DNA of 64,000 nucleotides, taken from NCBI GenBank assembly GCA_020636405.1, contig JACJXW010000007.1, positions 62,001 to 126,000 on the forward strand. The letters are read 5' to 3'. Below, piece by piece: positions 18,096-27,689 of this stretch. Under the pieces are notes generated by a model. It ran no database searches, was not told where the DNA came from, and was given only the letters and a program-made list of their open reading frames with translations. The stretch comes from Lewinellaceae bacterium (GTDB lineage Bacteria; Bacteroidota; Bacteroidia; Chitinophagales; Saprospiraceae). Every line of letters begins with the position of its first letter. Positions within the stretch are counted from its first letter, which is position 1. The translations under genes and the position numbers were made by a program.

Positions 18096-18124
18096 ATCTG
18101 ACTCTTCTGGCTTTTGGTATTGGT

Positions 18125-19471
18125 TTATGCCCGGGCGGCCATTCGGCGGAAACGCAACTGAGCTCTCTGCCAAAAACGGCGCCAGCGGATCCACGCGGAA
18201 CGCTGGGCTTCCGGAATGACGAGGTGCACACAGGTGCCCTTGCCCTCCTGGCTGTCCAGGCGAATGCGCCAGCCATGGGCATCACAGATGCTCTTGACGT
18301 AATACAGGCCCAGCCCGAAACCTTTAACTTTGTGAACGTTACCGGTGGGTATACGGTAAAATTTATTGAATATCTTATTGAGGTGCTCTTTGGGAATGCC
18401 GATCCCCTCATCTGCGATGGTGATCCGCACTTCCCCGTTACTAAGCCGGGCGCGAAGCGTGAGGTTGGGAACATCCTTACAGTACTTTATGGCATTGTCC
18501 AGGAGGTTGTGCAAAATATTGGTCAGGTGCAACCGGTCGGCCATGACGGCCGCCCCTTCGATATCGATCCGGCTTTTCAACACCCCCCCCTGCTTTTCGA
18601 CCTTAACCGCGGTGCTCTCGATGATACTCTGCAGCGCTTCCTTAAGAATAATGCGTTCGCGCTTAAGCTCAAAATTCCCGCGTTCGATCTTGGCCAATTG
18701 CAGGACTTTCTCCACTTGGTTGTTGAGCCGTTGGTTCTGCTCTCTAACAATACTGGCATAACGCATCAGCCGCTGGTCTTCCTGCACCATTGGATTGCTT
18801 AGGAAAACATCGGCCGCGATCTTGATGGTTGAGATCGGCGTCTTGAACTCGTGGGTCATGTTGTTGATGAAGTCCTTCTGCAGTTCCGACAACCGTTTTT
18901 GTCGCAGGATCACGAACATGGAATAGGCAAAGAATAGAATGACCACCAGCAGGATGGAGGAAAAAAAGATGGACAACTGCATCTGTCCGAACAGGTAGCT
19001 GGACCGGGTGGGGAATTTCACGCTGAAGTAGTAAGTAAACTTGTCGTCTTTAGGCAGGTTTCCTAGTTCAAGGTCCTTTTTCACTCCGGGAGAGTAACTG
19101 CAGTAATTGCCGTACACCATTTCATTGGTCGTACAATCGAATACGGCGTATTCGAAATCTACATAAAGGGCCAGGCGCTCGAATTCCTTTTGGAGGAAAT
19201 ACTCCAGGCTGTTGGCGTCGATCTCGCTATCGATATTGACTATGTAATAGTTGGAAGTGCGGCGGTTGACGATGTTCCGTGGCGGCAATTCGCCGTTGTT
19301 CAGTTCCACCATCTGGCAGGCCACTTCGTACAGGGCCAGGTTGATCTTCTTATCGAATTCTTCTTCGTTGATATTCCAGGTACTGACCACCCAATACGCC
19401 TGCACGCCAATAATGCCGATAATGGCAATGGCGCCCAGGATCATAACCCGTAAGATGGTACTATTTTTCAT
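18125..19471 (-). CDS. two-component sensor histidine kinase (RprX-like)
   Basis: 448 residues. Two membrane segments (about 7-30 and 172-199) bracket a periplasmic sensor domain of about 140 residues with several Cys (CQM, DCTTNE, YCSYSP). HisKA carries the phospho-acceptor His in NMTHEFKTPISTIK. The HATPase has the N box (LHNLLDNAIKYCKD), G1 (IADEGIGIP) and G2 (GFGLGLYYVKSI). It autophosphorylates on His and passes phosphate to the regulator encoded just downstream. The last 15 residues (RWRRFWQRAQLRFRRMA) are strongly basic and unusual for the family. Confidence 0.93.
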   Translation of the reverse strand: MKNSTILRVMILGAIAIIGIIGVQAYWVVSTWNINEEEFDKKINLALYEVACQMVELNNGELPPRNIVNRRTSNYYIVNIDSEIDANSLEYFLQKEFERLALYVDFEYAVFDCTTNEMVYGNYCSYSPGVKKDLELGNLPKDDKFTYYFSVKFPTRSSYLFGQMQLSIFFSSILLVVILFFAYSMFVILRQKRLSELQKDFINNMTHEFKTPISTIKIAADVFLSNPMVQEDQRLMRYASIVREQNQRLNNQVEKVLQLAKIERGNFELKRERIILKEALQSIIESTAVKVEKQGGVLKSRIDIEGAAVMADRLHLTNILHNLLDNAIKYCKDVPNLTLRARLSNGEVRITIADEGIGIPKEHLNKIFNKFYRIPTGNVHKVKGFGLGLYYVKSICDAHGWRIRLDSQEGKGTCVHLVIPEAQRSAWIRWRRFWQRAQLRFRRMAARA

Positions 19472-19656
19472 TTCCTATCACATTGGTTAGGGTTGCGGCC
19501 CGCCACCCGGTTGCCGGCTTTTGCGAAGCCCGCAGATGGGCCCATTTGCAGCCAGGTTCTTGCTTCTGTGCTTACTTTCCAGGCCATTCGCCTAAAATAT
19601 CCTGATAATTTTGCTTTGAAAAACGATTAACACCTTATTAACAACCCTTGTAAGCA

Positions 19657-19685
19657 TTGGACTTAGCCGGGAATGATTATTTTTG
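19657..19685 (+). promoter_or_regulatory. candidate promoter with nearly leaderless start for the DUF4271 gene
   Basis: TTG (19657-19659), 18 bases, TATTTTTG (19678-19685) match the Bacteroidota -33/-7 pattern. The ATG is at 19692, so transcription would begin at about the start codon, predicting a leaderless or nearly leaderless mRNA. Confidence 0.5.
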
Positions 19686-19691
19686 CATCAT

Positions 19692-20612
19692 ATGCAAACG
19701 CTCAGAAACACTACGGGGGGCCTGTTGGTTATTGCCGCTTTGGCAATACTGTTGCCGCTCTTCCCTTTCGCACAGGGAGGAAGCAACCCCTTCGACTTGA
19801 GCCCGCGCCTGAGCCTTCCCGACGTTGAAGAAGATACCGCCACTGCTCCCGGGACAGGCAACCCCTTCGACCTCGTTGCGCCGTCCAAGGCTTCCGCTCC
19901 GTCGAAACCAGCCGTAAAACCATCGGCCAGGCCGGAAGAAAGCGCAAAGGCTCCGGCTCCTCTCCAGAACACTTACCGCACGTTCTTACTTATTACGAAT
20001 ATACTCCTCTTATTGTTGTTGACTATACTCCTGACGATATTTCGGGGCCAGGCCAGCAAGGCCTACCGGGCCTTTCTCAACGACAACCTGCTCAGCCAGC
20101 TGCAACGGGAGCGCGAGGCAGGAGGCGGCATTCCTTACTATCTCTTCTATGCCTATTTTCTGATCAGCGCCGGTTTTTTTATATTTCTCCTGGCTAGCCA
20201 TTACGGCCAAAGCTTCTCCGGAAACCATTGGATAAGCTTATTGTACTGTATTGGAATAGCCGTTGCCCTTTTCCTGGGCAAACATCTGCTCCTCGGCTTT
20301 CTGGCCTATGTTTTTCCCATAAACAAAGAGATGGCCTTATATAATTTCACCATCATCGTCTTCAGTATTATCCTGGGTTTCTTTCTTACTATCATTAATT
20401 TGCTGCTGGCCTACGCTCCCAATGAGGCCATACAAGGGGTGCTCTACAGTGCCTACGCCGGCATAGGGGCTATTTACCTCTTTCGGTCATTAAGAGGCTT
20501 GTTTATTGGTAACCGATTTGCGCTTTTTCACAAGTTTCACTTTTTGTTGTATATTTGCACAGTCGAAATCGCGCCTGTTCTCGTGCTGGTGAAGCTCATT
20601 TTATTTTCGTGA
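19692..20612 (+). CDS. DUF4271 domain-containing membrane protein
   Basis: 306 residues from the ATG at 19692 (an in-frame TTG three codons earlier is less likely). N-terminal signal-like helix, then a Pro/Ala/Ser-rich periplasmic stretch of about 70 residues containing the twice-repeated NPFDL motif, then about six membrane helices to the C-terminus. This is the DUF4271 family, which in Bacteroidota is almost always encoded just upstream of uroporphyrinogen-III synthase, as here (48 bases). Its biochemical role is unknown. Confidence 0.88.
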   Translation: MQTLRNTTGGLLVIAALAILLPLFPFAQGGSNPFDLSPRLSLPDVEEDTATAPGTGNPFDLVAPSKASAPSKPAVKPSARPEESAKAPAPLQNTYRTFLLITNILLLLLLTILLTIFRGQASKAYRAFLNDNLLSQLQREREAGGGIPYYLFYAYFLISAGFFIFLLASHYGQSFSGNHWISLLYCIGIAVALFLGKHLLLGFLAYVFPINKEMALYNFTIIVFSIILGFFLTIINLLLAYAPNEAIQGVLYSAYAGIGAIYLFRSLRGLFIGNRFALFHKFHFLLYICTVEIAPVLVLVKLILFS

Positions 20613-20660
20613 GGGCTTCAGCACAAGGAACAGGGGTTCAATAAGCAAAACCCTTGTTGA

Positions 20661-21440
20661 ATGGCAGTAAACGGTAAAGCGAAGCAAGAGGCTTATAAGC
20701 CAGTGAAGACCATTTTGGTATCTCAGCCCAAACCGGAACGGTCTCCCTACTACGAGCTGGAAAAAAAATATGGCCTACAGATCGATTGGCGCCCCTTCAT
20801 CCATGTGGAAGGAGTGGAACCCAAGGAATTCCGAAAGGCAAGAATCCGGCCCGATGAATTCACCGCAATAATTTTTACAAGTAAAAACGCCGTAGACCAC
20901 TTCTTCAGGATCTGTGATGAACTGCGCATCAAAATGTCGCAGGACACAAAGTACTTCTGCCTATCGGAGGCCATAGCCAACTACCTGCAGAAGTTCATCA
21001 TCTACCGGAAGCGCAAAGTGTTCTTCGGCAAACGCACCATCCAGGACCTGGCCCCTGCCCTGAAAAAGCACAAAGCCAATGAAAAATTCCTGCTGCCCTG
21101 CTCCAACCTGGGCGCTAAGGAAGTTTCGGAGTTCCTGGAAGAGAATGGCTTCAACTGGCAGGACGCCCTGATGTATAAAACCGTCAGCAGCGATCTATCC
21201 GACCTGAGTGATGTCACTTACGATGTACTGGTATTTTTCAGCCCCCTGGGCATTCAATCCCTTTACGAAAACTTCCCCGATTTCAAGCAAAACGAAACGA
21301 GGATCGCTGTTTTTGGTAACAGCACCAGTAAAGCAGTGGAAGAAAGGGGGCTCACGATCAACATTAAAGCGCCGGCTCCGGAGGCTCCCTCTATGACCAT
21401 GGCTCTTGAAAAGTACTTGCAACTGTCTAATAAAGACTAG
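20661..21440 (+). CDS. hemD: uroporphyrinogen-III synthase
   Basis: 259 residues, normal for HemD. The enzyme closes and inverts ring D of hydroxymethylbilane to make uroporphyrinogen III in heme and corrin synthesis. Family landmarks: an early KTILVSQPKPERSPYYELE block, FTSKNAVDHFF, a central FLLPCSNLGAKEVSEFL, and VFFSPLGIQSLYENFP. HemD proteins are poorly conserved; the Bacteroidota version, paired with DUF4271, is recognisable. A -7-like TATATTTG at 20550-20557 inside the upstream gene might give it a separate promoter. Confidence 0.9.
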   Translation: MAVNGKAKQEAYKPVKTILVSQPKPERSPYYELEKKYGLQIDWRPFIHVEGVEPKEFRKARIRPDEFTAIIFTSKNAVDHFFRICDELRIKMSQDTKYFCLSEAIANYLQKFIIYRKRKVFFGKRTIQDLAPALKKHKANEKFLLPCSNLGAKEVSEFLEENGFNWQDALMYKTVSSDLSDLSDVTYDVLVFFSPLGIQSLYENFPDFKQNETRIAVFGNSTSKAVEERGLTINIKAPAPEAPSMTMALEKYLQLSNKD

Positions 21441-21459
21441 TTCGAAGAGCAAAGAATGG

Positions 21460-21493
21460 ACAAGCCCTGGTTGCCCCGGCAGCCAGGGCTTGT
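21460..21493 (+). terminator. terminator-like hairpin after hemD
   Basis: ACAAGCCCTGGTTG (from 21460) pairs with CAGCCAGGGCTTGT with one G-T pair, loop CCCCGG region, followed by TCATTTATAA. It lies between hemD and the NUDIX gene. Confidence 0.6.
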
Positions 21494-21542
21494 TCATTTA
21501 TAACACTTCAACCAATCCTGCCCCCAATTGTTGTTTTTTGTT

Positions 21543-22169
21543 ATGAATGACAGACTGATCAACACACTGGAAAAAAAGTTGAAGCAAGGCGCTCTGCCCG
21601 GAAAGGAGGTGCAGTACCAGATGGCTCACGTGATCCGCCGACGCTACGAGCCCGTCCCGGATAAAGCCAGAAAAGCGGGTGTCCTCGCCCTTTTCTACCC
21701 CAAAGACTCCGGCTGGCACATCGTTCTCATCGAGCGGGGTTCCAGCCATCCTGAAGATCATCATGGCGGCCAGATCAGCTTCCCGGGAGGAAAGTTTGAA
21801 AAGGGGGACCGGTCACTGGCCGATACCGCCCTACGCGAAGCCCACGAAGAAGTTGGCGTCGACCCCAATACCGTTACGCTCATCGGCGAATTGACCGAAC
21901 TCTACATCCCGGTCAGTAATTTCCTCGTCAAACCTTATGTTGGATATACCACTACCACTCCGCTTTTTCGCCCTCAGCTTAGCGAAGTACGGTCTATTGT
22001 AGAAACCCCGCTGGAATTACTCAAACAACCGGAGGCCCGCCAGTCTACCGACCTCAAACTGGCCAGTAACATCACGCTGCGCAACGTTCCTTACTTCAAT
22101 GTGTACGGTAAAGTTGTATGGGGCGCAACGGCTATGATGCTGAACGAATTACTGGAAGTAATAAAATGA
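21543..22169 (+). CDS. NUDIX hydrolase, CoA pyrophosphatase type
   Basis: 208 residues from the ATG at 21543 (an upstream TTG adds five residues). The NUDIX box lies at about 85-107 (GGKFEKGDRSLADTALREAHEEVG), with the REAHEEVG core intact. It is preceded by the SHPEDHHGGQISFPGG segment that marks the CoA/acyl-CoA diphosphatase subgroup (NudL/NUDT7). By family it hydrolyses CoA to phosphopantetheine and 3',5'-ADP. The C-terminal half with PYFNVYGKVVWGATAMML is also subgroup-typical. Confidence 0.9.
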   Translation: MNDRLINTLEKKLKQGALPGKEVQYQMAHVIRRRYEPVPDKARKAGVLALFYPKDSGWHIVLIERGSSHPEDHHGGQISFPGGKFEKGDRSLADTALREAHEEVGVDPNTVTLIGELTELYIPVSNFLVKPYVGYTTTTPLFRPQLSEVRSIVETPLELLKQPEARQSTDLKLASNITLRNVPYFNVYGKVVWGATAMMLNELLEVIK

Positions 22170-22343
22170 TCAATCCGAAATGATCCGGTAGATCATGTAT
22201 CCAAGCCCCAGCATCAGCAGGAGCACGATCAGCAACGAAGCGCCGTTGTCGGCAAGCTTCTCGAAGGTGGGTAAAAATTTGATGCCAAAATAAATGGCGG
22301 CCCCAAAAAGGAGCAGGGTAAAAAAGATCTGTCGAGCGTTCAT
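22170..22343 (-). CDS. small two-helix membrane protein
   Basis: 57 residues from the ATG at 22343. Two hydrophobic segments (about 4-22 and 34-53) joined by FLPTFEKLADNG, ending YRIISD. No family recognised. It abuts the stop of the NUDIX gene on the opposite strand. Small size means support is limited, but the clean helix-loop-helix pattern and good start suggest it is real. Confidence 0.5.
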   Translation of the reverse strand: MNARQIFFTLLLFGAAIYFGIKFLPTFEKLADNGASLLIVLLLMLGLGYMIYRIISD

Positions 22344-22554
22344 GGTCCTTTTATTTAAAAACCTTTGAGTTTGCCTCCGCCTCAAAAGCCTTCCCGAAAA
22401 GCAAAGCTACTGCCTTTCCCCCAATAGTTAAGTGGCAGGGATCACAAATATCGGCCGGGGGCCCACCGCCCGCTTCGCTCGGTTTGATGTTAAAGGAAAT
22501 CCCTGCCCTAACAGAAAATTACGCCCCCGGATAGGGCCGCCCGGGAATTAGGCC

Positions 22555-22562
22555 TATTTTTG
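22555..22562 (+). promoter_or_regulatory. candidate -7 element upstream of uvrA
   Basis: TATTTTTG fits TAnnTTTG, 47 bases before the uvrA ATG. No clear TTG is found at the -33 position, so this is a partial promoter match. Confidence 0.35.
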
Positions 22563-22608
22563 CAGTTTGTTCAACACTGAGGCGCCCTTGTGGGTTAATA
22601 TAGCTGTG

Positions 22609-25482
22609 ATGGGAAAAACAACTATGACGAAAGACAATGCTAACGGGATCGGCAGCTACGAACATGCTGTGGAGACGGATTTTATCGAGGTGACCGGCGC
22701 ACGCGAGCACAACCTCAAGGATATAGACCTGCGCATACCCCGCAATAAACTGGTGGTCATCACCGGTATCAGCGGCAGTGGCAAGTCTTCCCTGGCTTTT
22801 GATACGATCTACGCCGAGGGCCAGCGGCGTTACATGGAGACATTCACCGCCTACGCCCGACAGTTCATCGGCGAGATGGAACGGCCCGACGTGGAACAGA
22901 TCACCGGCCTGAGCCCGGTCATTTCCATCGAACAGAAAACTACCGGCCGCAACCCCCGCTCTACCGTCGGAACCATTACAGAAGTGTACGATTTCATGCG
23001 CCTGCTCTTCGCCCGCATCGGCGAAGCCTACTCTTTCGAAACGGGCAAACGCATGGTGCGCTATACCGAAGAGCAGATGAAGGAGGCCATCATGGAACAG
23101 TTCGAGGGCAAAAAGATCCTCTTGCTGGCGCCGGCCGTACGGGGCCGCAAAGGCCACTACCGCGAACTGTTCGAACAGATCAGAAAACAAGGCTACGCCA
23201 AAGTACGCGTCGACGGTGACGTGCTGGACATCACCCCCGGCATGAAGGTAGACCGGTACAAAGTGCATGACATCGAGGTAGTGATCGACCGCATTAAAGC
23301 CACCTCCGACCGCACCAACCGGCTCAACACTTCCTTGCAGACGGCCCTCAAAATGGGGAATGGACTGATCTTTATCATGGATAACGATACCGGTGAAACC
23401 CGTGGTTTCAGCAAACACCTCATGGACCCCGGCTCCGGCATCTCCTACGAGGAACCTTCCCCCAATTCCTTTTCCTTCAATTCTCCCTACGGCGCCTGCC
23501 CTCACTGCAACGGGCTGGGTAAAGTGAATAAGGTGGACTACGAAAAGGTCATCCCCGACGATAGCAAAAGTATCAACGAGGTGGGCATCGTCCCGCTGGG
23601 AGAAGTACGCCAGAATATGACCTTCAAGCAGCTGCGGGCCATCGCCAAAAAATACAAGTTCACCTTCTCCACCCCCATCCGGGAGATCCCCGAACAGGCA
23701 CTGAATATCATCCTGCATGGAGGTGACGAGACTTTCAAGGTCAAAGCAGACTCCGAAAGCGACTTTTCCTACAACCTGGCCTACGACGGCCTGTTCACCA
23801 TGCTGGGCAGGTGGTATGAGGATACTACCTCCGAAAAGATCCGCCGCTGGGCCGAAGAATTCATGACCATTGACACCTGCACCGAGTGCAACGGTTACCG
23901 CCTGAAGAAAGAATCCCTGCACTTCAAGGTACACGACAAACACATCGGCGAACTGGCCGAGATGGACCTCACCCTGCTCACCGAGTGGATGCGAAACGTA
24001 GATGAGCACCTGACCGAAAGACAGCAGCTGATCGCCCGGGACATTCTCAAGGAGATCCGCCTGCGGCTGGGCTTCCTGCTGCACGTCGGCCTCGATTACC
24101 TGAGCCTCAACCGTCCGGCGCGCACCCTCTCCGGCGGGGAATCCCAGCGCATACGCCTGGCCACCCAGATCGGCTCCCAACTCACGGGTATCACGTATAT
24201 TCTGGACGAGCCCAGCATCGGCCTGCATCAGCGCGACAACCAAAAGCTGATCGAGGCGCTGCGTGAACTTTGCGATATTGGGAACACGGTCCTGGTCGTG
24301 GAGCATGACAAAGACATCATGCTGGCCTCCGACTACGTGATCGACCTGGGGCCGGGCGCCGGCAAACATGGCGGCGAACTGGTCGGTGAAGGTACGCCCA
24401 TCGAGTTCATGCATTCCAATACACTCACTGCCGATTACCTCAATGCCAGGAGAAAGATCGAAGTGCCGGAAGAACGGCGGGCCGGCGCCGGCGCGTTTCT
24501 GGAACTTAAAGGCGCTACCGGCAACAACCTCAAAGAGGTTGACGTAAAAATACCCCTGGGCACTTTCTGCTGTATCACCGGCGTTTCCGGCAGCGGTAAA
24601 TCTACGCTCATCAACGAAACCCTCTATCCCATTCTCAGGCAGCATTTCTACAAGAGCCTGAAAAACCCTATGCCCTATCAGGAGATCAAGGGACTGGAGC
24701 ACGTGGATAAGGTGATCGAGATCGACCAGTCGCCCATCGGCCGCACACCTCGTTCTAACCCGGCGACCTACACCGGCGTCTTCACCGACATTCGGAAGAT
24801 CTTCTCCGAACTTCCGGAAGCCAAGATCCGGGGTTACAAACCTGGGCGATTCTCCTTCAATGTCAAGGGCGGCCGTTGCGAGACCTGCCAGGGCTCCGGG
24901 ATGCGTGTCATCGAGATGAACTTCCTGCCCGACGTACAGGTGGAATGCGAAACCTGCCTGGGCCGACGCTACAACCGCGAAACACTCGAGATCATCTACA
25001 AGGGTAAATCCATCAACGATGTACTGGACATGACTGTGGAGGAAGCCGTGGAGTTCTTCCAGCCCATCCCCAGCATTTACCGTAAACTGAAGACCCTTAA
25101 CGACGTGGGCCTGAGTTACATCACCCTGGGCCAGCAGGCCACCACACTCTCCGGAGGCGAAGCCCAGCGCGTCAAGCTATCCGAAGAACTGGCCAAGCGC
25201 GATACCGGACAGACCCTCTACATCCTCGATGAGCCCACCACCGGCCTGCACTTCGAAGACATCCGCCACCTGCTCCGCGTGCTTAATAAGCTGGTTGATA
25301 AAGGCAACACGGTTATCGTCATAGAGCACAACATGGACGTGATCAAGGTGGCCGACTTCATTATCGACATGGGGCCCGAAGGCGGGCATCGCGGAGGTAC
25401 GGTGGTGTGTACCGGCACGCCGGAAGAGGTGGCAAAGGCGGAGGGGAGTTATACAGGGCAGTTTTTGAAGGAGGAGTTGTAG
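22609..25482 (+). CDS. uvrA: excinuclease ABC subunit A
   Basis: 957 residues from the ATG at 22609. UvrA is the damage-recognition ATPase of nucleotide excision repair. It has two ABC modules: Walker A GISGSGKSS (about residue 50) and GVSGSGKST (about 655), and signature motifs LSGGESQRIRLA and LSGGEAQRVKLS. Zinc-binding Cys pairs lie at CPHCNGLGKV / CTECNGYRL and at CETCQGSG / CETCLGRRYN. Length is normal. No uvrB or uvrC nearby. A very long open frame on the opposite strand is a codon-bias shadow. Confidence 0.97.
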   Translation: MGKTTMTKDNANGIGSYEHAVETDFIEVTGAREHNLKDIDLRIPRNKLVVITGISGSGKSSLAFDTIYAEGQRRYMETFTAYARQFIGEMERPDVEQITGLSPVISIEQKTTGRNPRSTVGTITEVYDFMRLLFARIGEAYSFETGKRMVRYTEEQMKEAIMEQFEGKKILLLAPAVRGRKGHYRELFEQIRKQGYAKVRVDGDVLDITPGMKVDRYKVHDIEVVIDRIKATSDRTNRLNTSLQTALKMGNGLIFIMDNDTGETRGFSKHLMDPGSGISYEEPSPNSFSFNSPYGACPHCNGLGKVNKVDYEKVIPDDSKSINEVGIVPLGEVRQNMTFKQLRAIAKKYKFTFSTPIREIPEQALNIILHGGDETFKVKADSESDFSYNLAYDGLFTMLGRWYEDTTSEKIRRWAEEFMTIDTCTECNGYRLKKESLHFKVHDKHIGELAEMDLTLLTEWMRNVDEHLTERQQLIARDILKEIRLRLGFLLHVGLDYLSLNRPARTLSGGESQRIRLATQIGSQLTGITYILDEPSIGLHQRDNQKLIEALRELCDIGNTVLVVEHDKDIMLASDYVIDLGPGAGKHGGELVGEGTPIEFMHSNTLTADYLNARRKIEVPEERRAGAGAFLELKGATGNNLKEVDVKIPLGTFCCITGVSGSGKSTLINETLYPILRQHFYKSLKNPMPYQEIKGLEHVDKVIEIDQSPIGRTPRSNPATYTGVFTDIRKIFSELPEAKIRGYKPGRFSFNVKGGRCETCQGSGMRVIEMNFLPDVQVECETCLGRRYNRETLEIIYKGKSINDVLDMTVEEAVEFFQPIPSIYRKLKTLNDVGLSYITLGQQATTLSGGEAQRVKLSEELAKRDTGQTLYILDEPTTGLHFEDIRHLLRVLNKLVDKGNTVIVIEHNMDVIKVADFIIDMGPEGGHRGGTVVCTGTPEEVAKAEGSYTGQFLKEEL

Positions 25483-25857
25483 TAATGTTAGAATTTGCGA
25501 TCTGCGGTTTCCGACTTGCTTGTAGTGGGTTGCACCCCCAGGACATATCGCATATCGTAAACCTCAACCAGCTCGTCCATCCGATCCGGTTCGGGAACCA
25601 GCGTTCTCCTTTAAAGAACTAAGCCTCCATTCCTCTGAAATTCGAGGGCAAAACGAAGTTGATACTCCCTGAGCGGTAAACCGACTTTGATTTGAACAGC
25701 CCGGTAAAGGCAACGCTTTCTGCGCCGGCATGGCAACCAAGTCCTCTAAATTCTTTTTATATTTGGATTACACTGCGAGCCGTGGCAGGGTGAACGCACA
25801 GACTTCCGGGCCCGCAGTTAGAACCACCGCCACACATCACCAATCGCGTCAACACCT
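25483..25857. other. intergenic region with a -7-like element
   Basis: 375 bases between uvrA and the GH3-family gene. TATATTTG at 25758-25765 fits the -7 consensus and lies 92 bases before the ATG, without a clear -33. No gene or strong hairpin seen. Confidence 0.4.
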
Positions 25858-27384
25858 ATGAAGAAGTGGATAAATAAGGCCTTCAAATGGTACTACCAAC
25901 AACGGTATAAGGGCATCCGGCACTTCATGCAACAACCCCATGAAGTGCAACGCAGCCTGCTGAAAAACCTGTTGGAGGCCACTAAACATACGGAATGGGG
26001 AAAACAACACAGCTACCGCAGCATCCGGACGCCGGAGCAGTTTGCCGAGCGGGTTCCCGTTCAGGACTACGAAAGCCTCAAGCCCTACATCACCCGCATG
26101 ATGTACGGAGAAAAAGACGTGCTGTGGAGTGGCCAGGTGCGCTGGTTTTCCAAATCGTCGGGCACAACCAGCGACCGCAGCAAGTTCATCCCCGTCACCA
26201 GCCAGAACCTCAAGAAGTGCCACATCCGCGGCACCTGGGACACGATGACGCTCTTCTACCACAACCGCCCCGATGCCCGCCAGTTCGAGAGCAGGAACAT
26301 GATCATGGGCGGTAGCCTGTACCGCTTCGAGCCCTACCCCCGGACCACGATCGGTGATGTGTCGGCTATCATGACCTACAACATGCCCGCTATCGCGCGG
26401 CCTTTCTTCTTTCCGGACGTCAAAACGGCCCTGCTCGACGACTGGGAAATCAAGTTGGAAAAACTGGCTCAGGCCGCCGCCCGCCAGGAGGATATGGCCA
26501 TGATCGGCGGCGTGCCCACCTGGACGGTGGTCCTCTTCCGCCGCATCCTCGAGATCACCGGCAAAAAGAATATGCTGGAGGTATGGCCCCGGTTCCAGGG
26601 CTACATCCACGGGGGCGTCAGCTTCACCCCATACCGAAAGCAGTTCGAAGCCTTCCTCCCTTCTCCGGATATCAGCTACCAGGAGATCTACAACGCCTCT
26701 GAAGGTTATTTTGCGATACAGGACGACTTCTCCAGCGATGACATGCTGCTGCTACTCAACAACGGCATTTACTATGAATTTTTGCCAATGGAGGAATGGG
26801 ATAAAGCATATCCGCAGGCTATCCCGCTTTCTGAAGTCGAAAAAGGAAAGAACTACGCCCTGGTGATCTCCTCCAACTCCGGCCTGTGGCGCTATACGCC
26901 GGGCGATACGGTAATGTTCACTTCCACCTACCCTTACAAGATCAAAATTACCGGCCGGACCAAGCAGTTCGTCAACGCCTTTGGCGAGGAAGTCATGGTC
27001 GAAAATACTGACCAGGCGCTGGCTCACACCTGCCAGCAGACGGGAGCGATCGTTTCAGAGTACACTGTCGCCCCGGTCTACTTTATGGGCTCTGGTAAAG
27101 GCGGCCACGAATGGCTGGTGGAGTTCGAACAGGAGCCGCCCAGCCTTAAGGATTTTACCCGGCTTCTGGACAAAAACCTGCAAAGGGCCAACTCCGATTA
27201 CGAGGCCAAACGTTCCAAAGATATCGCCCTGGAACAACTCCGCCTGCACCCGTTGCCTCCCGGTACTTTCCACAGCTGGATGCGCGCCCGCGGCAAGTTT
27301 GGGGGCCAGCATAAGGTGCCCCGCCTGGCCAACCACCGGAAGTACGTGGAAGAGATACTCGATTTTTTGGGAAATAAGGTGTGA
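25858..27384 (+). CDS. GH3 auxin-responsive promoter family protein (acyl-adenylate/amide synthetase fold)
   Basis: 508 residues. It matches the bacterial GH3 family (ANL superfamily adenylating enzymes that in plants conjugate amino acids to jasmonate or auxin). Landmarks: WFSKSSGTTSDRSKFIPVT (phosphate-binding SSGTT near residue 100), GYIHGGVSFTPY, EIYNASEGYFAIQ, NSGLWRYTPGDTVMF and KITGRTKQFVNAFGEEVM. The last is the adenylation hinge. Bacterial members are common in Bacteroidota but their substrate is not known. The stop is directly followed by the 59-bp minisatellite. Confidence 0.92.
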   Translation: MKKWINKAFKWYYQQRYKGIRHFMQQPHEVQRSLLKNLLEATKHTEWGKQHSYRSIRTPEQFAERVPVQDYESLKPYITRMMYGEKDVLWSGQVRWFSKSSGTTSDRSKFIPVTSQNLKKCHIRGTWDTMTLFYHNRPDARQFESRNMIMGGSLYRFEPYPRTTIGDVSAIMTYNMPAIARPFFFPDVKTALLDDWEIKLEKLAQAAARQEDMAMIGGVPTWTVVLFRRILEITGKKNMLEVWPRFQGYIHGGVSFTPYRKQFEAFLPSPDISYQEIYNASEGYFAIQDDFSSDDMLLLLNNGIYYEFLPMEEWDKAYPQAIPLSEVEKGKNYALVISSNSGLWRYTPGDTVMFTSTYPYKIKITGRTKQFVNAFGEEVMVENTDQALAHTCQQTGAIVSEYTVAPVYFMGSGKGGHEWLVEFEQEPPSLKDFTRLLDKNLQRANSDYEAKRSKDIALEQLRLHPLPPGTFHSWMRARGKFGGQHKVPRLANHRKYVEEILDFLGNKV

Positions 27385-27400
27385 GGTTTGGGGGTTTGGA

Positions 27401-27600
27401 CGTTTGGACGTTTGGACGTTAACGTCCCCACATCTTAACATCCCCACATCCCCACAAGGCGTTTGGACGTTTGGACGTTAACGTCCCCACATCTTAACAT
27501 CCCCACATCCCCACAAGGCGTTTGGACGTTTGGACGTTAACGTCCCCACATCTTAACGTCCCCACATCCCCACAAGGCGTTTGGACGTTAACGTTCCCAC
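27401..27600. repeat. minisatellite of 59-bp units, each with a 14-bp palindrome
   Basis: Three near-identical 59-base copies begin at 27401, 27460 and 27519, with a partial fourth from 27578 that lost one TTTGGACG. Each contains GGACGTTAACGTCC, a perfect 14-base palindrome, followed by C-rich ACATC/CCCC segments. Copies differ at one or two bases (AACATC/AACGTC). There are no unique spacers, so this is not CRISPR. It fills the 305-base gap between the GH3-family gene and a small gene. Confidence 0.88.
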
Positions 27601-27689
27601 AAAAGACATGAGGAAGGCAGATAGTGCGCAATTTATTGGGATTTTGCAAAAAAAATAACTATTTTGCGTATGGTTTAAACCAACAAGTT

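Noticed and set aside
22519..24702. A 727-codon open frame on the strand opposite to uvrA
   Set aside because: It is the complement of a well conserved gene with high GC third positions; its translation has no family, signal or start context. It is a codon-bias shadow.
27401..27600. Possible CRISPR array
   Set aside because: The 59-base units follow each other directly with no unique spacers and no cas genes nearby.
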